Shown piece after piece: positions 4,727 to 5,437 of a DNA stretch of 5,437 bases (position 1 is its first letter; every line of letters starts with the position of its first letter). This DNA is from Candidatus Avacholeplasma faecigallinarum. Lineage in GTDB: Bacteria > Bacillota_I > Bacilli_A > Acholeplasmatales > Anaeroplasmataceae. The position numbers and the translations under genes were made by a program. The notes under the pieces were generated by a model, which was given only the letters and a program-made list of their open reading frames with translations, was not told the DNA's origin and made no database searches. The stretch is from positions 1-5,437 of the forward strand of contig DVKU01000125.1 of the NCBI GenBank assembly GCA_018715825.1. Reading direction: 5' to 3'.

Positions 4727-5437
4727 TTATTTTAATAAATATAATTCCAAGCCAATATTTTGATCTAGCTTGCCACTTTTTATATTGTAATCTAAATCAT
4801 TTAAAAGCTCTAAATTTTGCTTTATTTTATCTAATGAAAGCTTTTTTATATTCTTAAGCATATAGTAAGCTCTACCAGATGATACATGAAATACATTAGC
4901 AATATCTGCTTGCGACATATTTGCTTTAGATAAAATATATGTATTATATAATTCTTGAAATTTATTAATCAACAAAGAAACAATATAAGATGATGGCATA
5001 TTTTGTAATTTAAAATCTTTTAATGATGAAAAAATATGCCTATAATTTTTATCTAATACCGCTTCTATAAGCTGATATACATTATCATCAAGTGGACGAC
5101 TAACTAGCAATTTTACATCTTGTTCAGTTATTTTTTTACTATCAAAATCATAACACATAAGCTTTTTTAGGTCATTACTTAATTCCGATAATTCCAAATT
5201 ATAAGATAACAATAATGTCACTGCATTTTCATCAATGCTAAAACCATTAGTGGCTATAAGTCTATCTATGTATTCTTTTAGATTAATGTTTTTTAGCCTA
5301 AGATCAATTAGTGAGCTATACTTTTTTAATTTAGAAATTCTTTCATTATCAGGTAAAACCTTTAATGAGGTCATTATCAAAATATTCTCACTTTCTAAAT
5401 TATTCATAGCACTTAACAAATCACTAAAAGCCTTAGC
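4727..5437 (-). CDS. holA: DNA polymerase III subunit delta, 3' part (runs off window)
   Basis: Delta is the clamp-loader subunit that opens the DnaN sliding clamp. The gene is open to the right edge; the visible part encodes the last 236 residues of a protein usually about 330-345 long, so roughly the first 100 are outside. The frame begins AKAFSDLLSAMNN; an apparent start at 5419 is an internal TTG (Leu), not a real start. Visible parts are the ENILIMTSLKVLP strand region of the first ATPase-like domain, the lid-like NLKEYIDRLIATNGFSIDE segment, the ELSNDLKKLMCY block that follows it, and the C-terminal collar domain with MSQADIANVFHVSSGRAYYM and LDYNIKSGKLDQNIGLELYL. The ending is typical of Firmicute HolA. 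It ends against rpsT and shares its terminator; the promoter is outside the window. Confidence 0.93.
   Translation of the reverse strand, partial: AKAFSDLLSAMNNLESENILIMTSLKVLPDNERISKLKKYSSLIDLRLKNINLKEYIDRLIATNGFSIDENAVTLLLSYNLELSELSNDLKKLMCYDFDSKKITEQDVKLLVSRPLDDNVYQLIEAVLDKNYRHIFSSLKDFKLQNMPSSYIVSLLINKFQELYNTYILSKANMSQADIANVFHVSSGRAYYMLKNIKKLSLDKIKQNLELLNDLDYNIKSGKLDQNIGLELYLLK

Noticed and set aside
4727..5419. holA as a complete 230-residue gene starting at 5419
   Set aside because: The codon at 5419 is TTG inside an open frame that continues to the window edge, and the N-terminal third of the delta subunit is missing. It is a partial gene.

Overview
The window reads as ordinary chromosomal DNA of a low-GC, spore-forming Firmicute (Clostridia or Erysipelotrichia-like). 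Four things point there: very AT-rich DNA, strong AGGAGG/AGGTGAT ribosome binding sites that match the Firmicute 16S tail, a germination protease (Gpr) gene, and a minimal MprF-like DUF2156 gene. Tryptophan is encoded by TGG (for example in RecA), so there is no sign of a UGA-Trp code. The genus cannot be fixed from the sequence.

Layout. Positions 1-345 hold no intact gene. The first ~174 bases are extremely AT-rich (about 13% GC) with short repeats. Bases 148-309 are an open frame with coding-like GC (about 30%) but no usable start, possibly a gene remnant. Next on the minus strand comes a complete tRNA-Ser(GCU) with encoded CCA, its own consensus promoter and a terminator. Upstream of it, also on the minus strand, lie recA and pgsA, 44 bp apart, driven by a sigma-A-type promoter just before pgsA. 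A small single-pass membrane protein gene of unknown function precedes that promoter on the same strand. It is divergent from a plus-strand DUF2156 gene, and both start codons sit in an identical 13-base RBS-to-ATG module. DUF2156 converges on gpr (minus strand), whose terminator is embedded in the end of the DUF2156 gene. rpsT (ribosomal protein S20, plus) diverges from gpr and converges on holA (DNA polymerase III delta, minus), which runs off the right edge. rpsT and holA share a bidirectional terminator.

Functionally the genes cover translation (tRNA-Ser, S20), DNA repair and replication (RecA, HolA), phospholipid synthesis (PgsA), and spore germination (Gpr), plus a DUF2156 protein of the MprF lysyltransferase-domain family. 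Grouping of holA, rpsT and gpr is familiar in Firmicutes. pgsA-recA is also familiar, but in Bacillus cinA lies between them and here it is absent.

I found no convincing new multi-gene system. The observations most worth checking are regulatory or structural: a tRNA promoter enclosed in a long inverted repeat, a pgsA leader with duplicated ribosome binding sites and a hairpin before the start, a probable TTG start and compact form of Gpr, and the possible gene remnant next to the tRNA.
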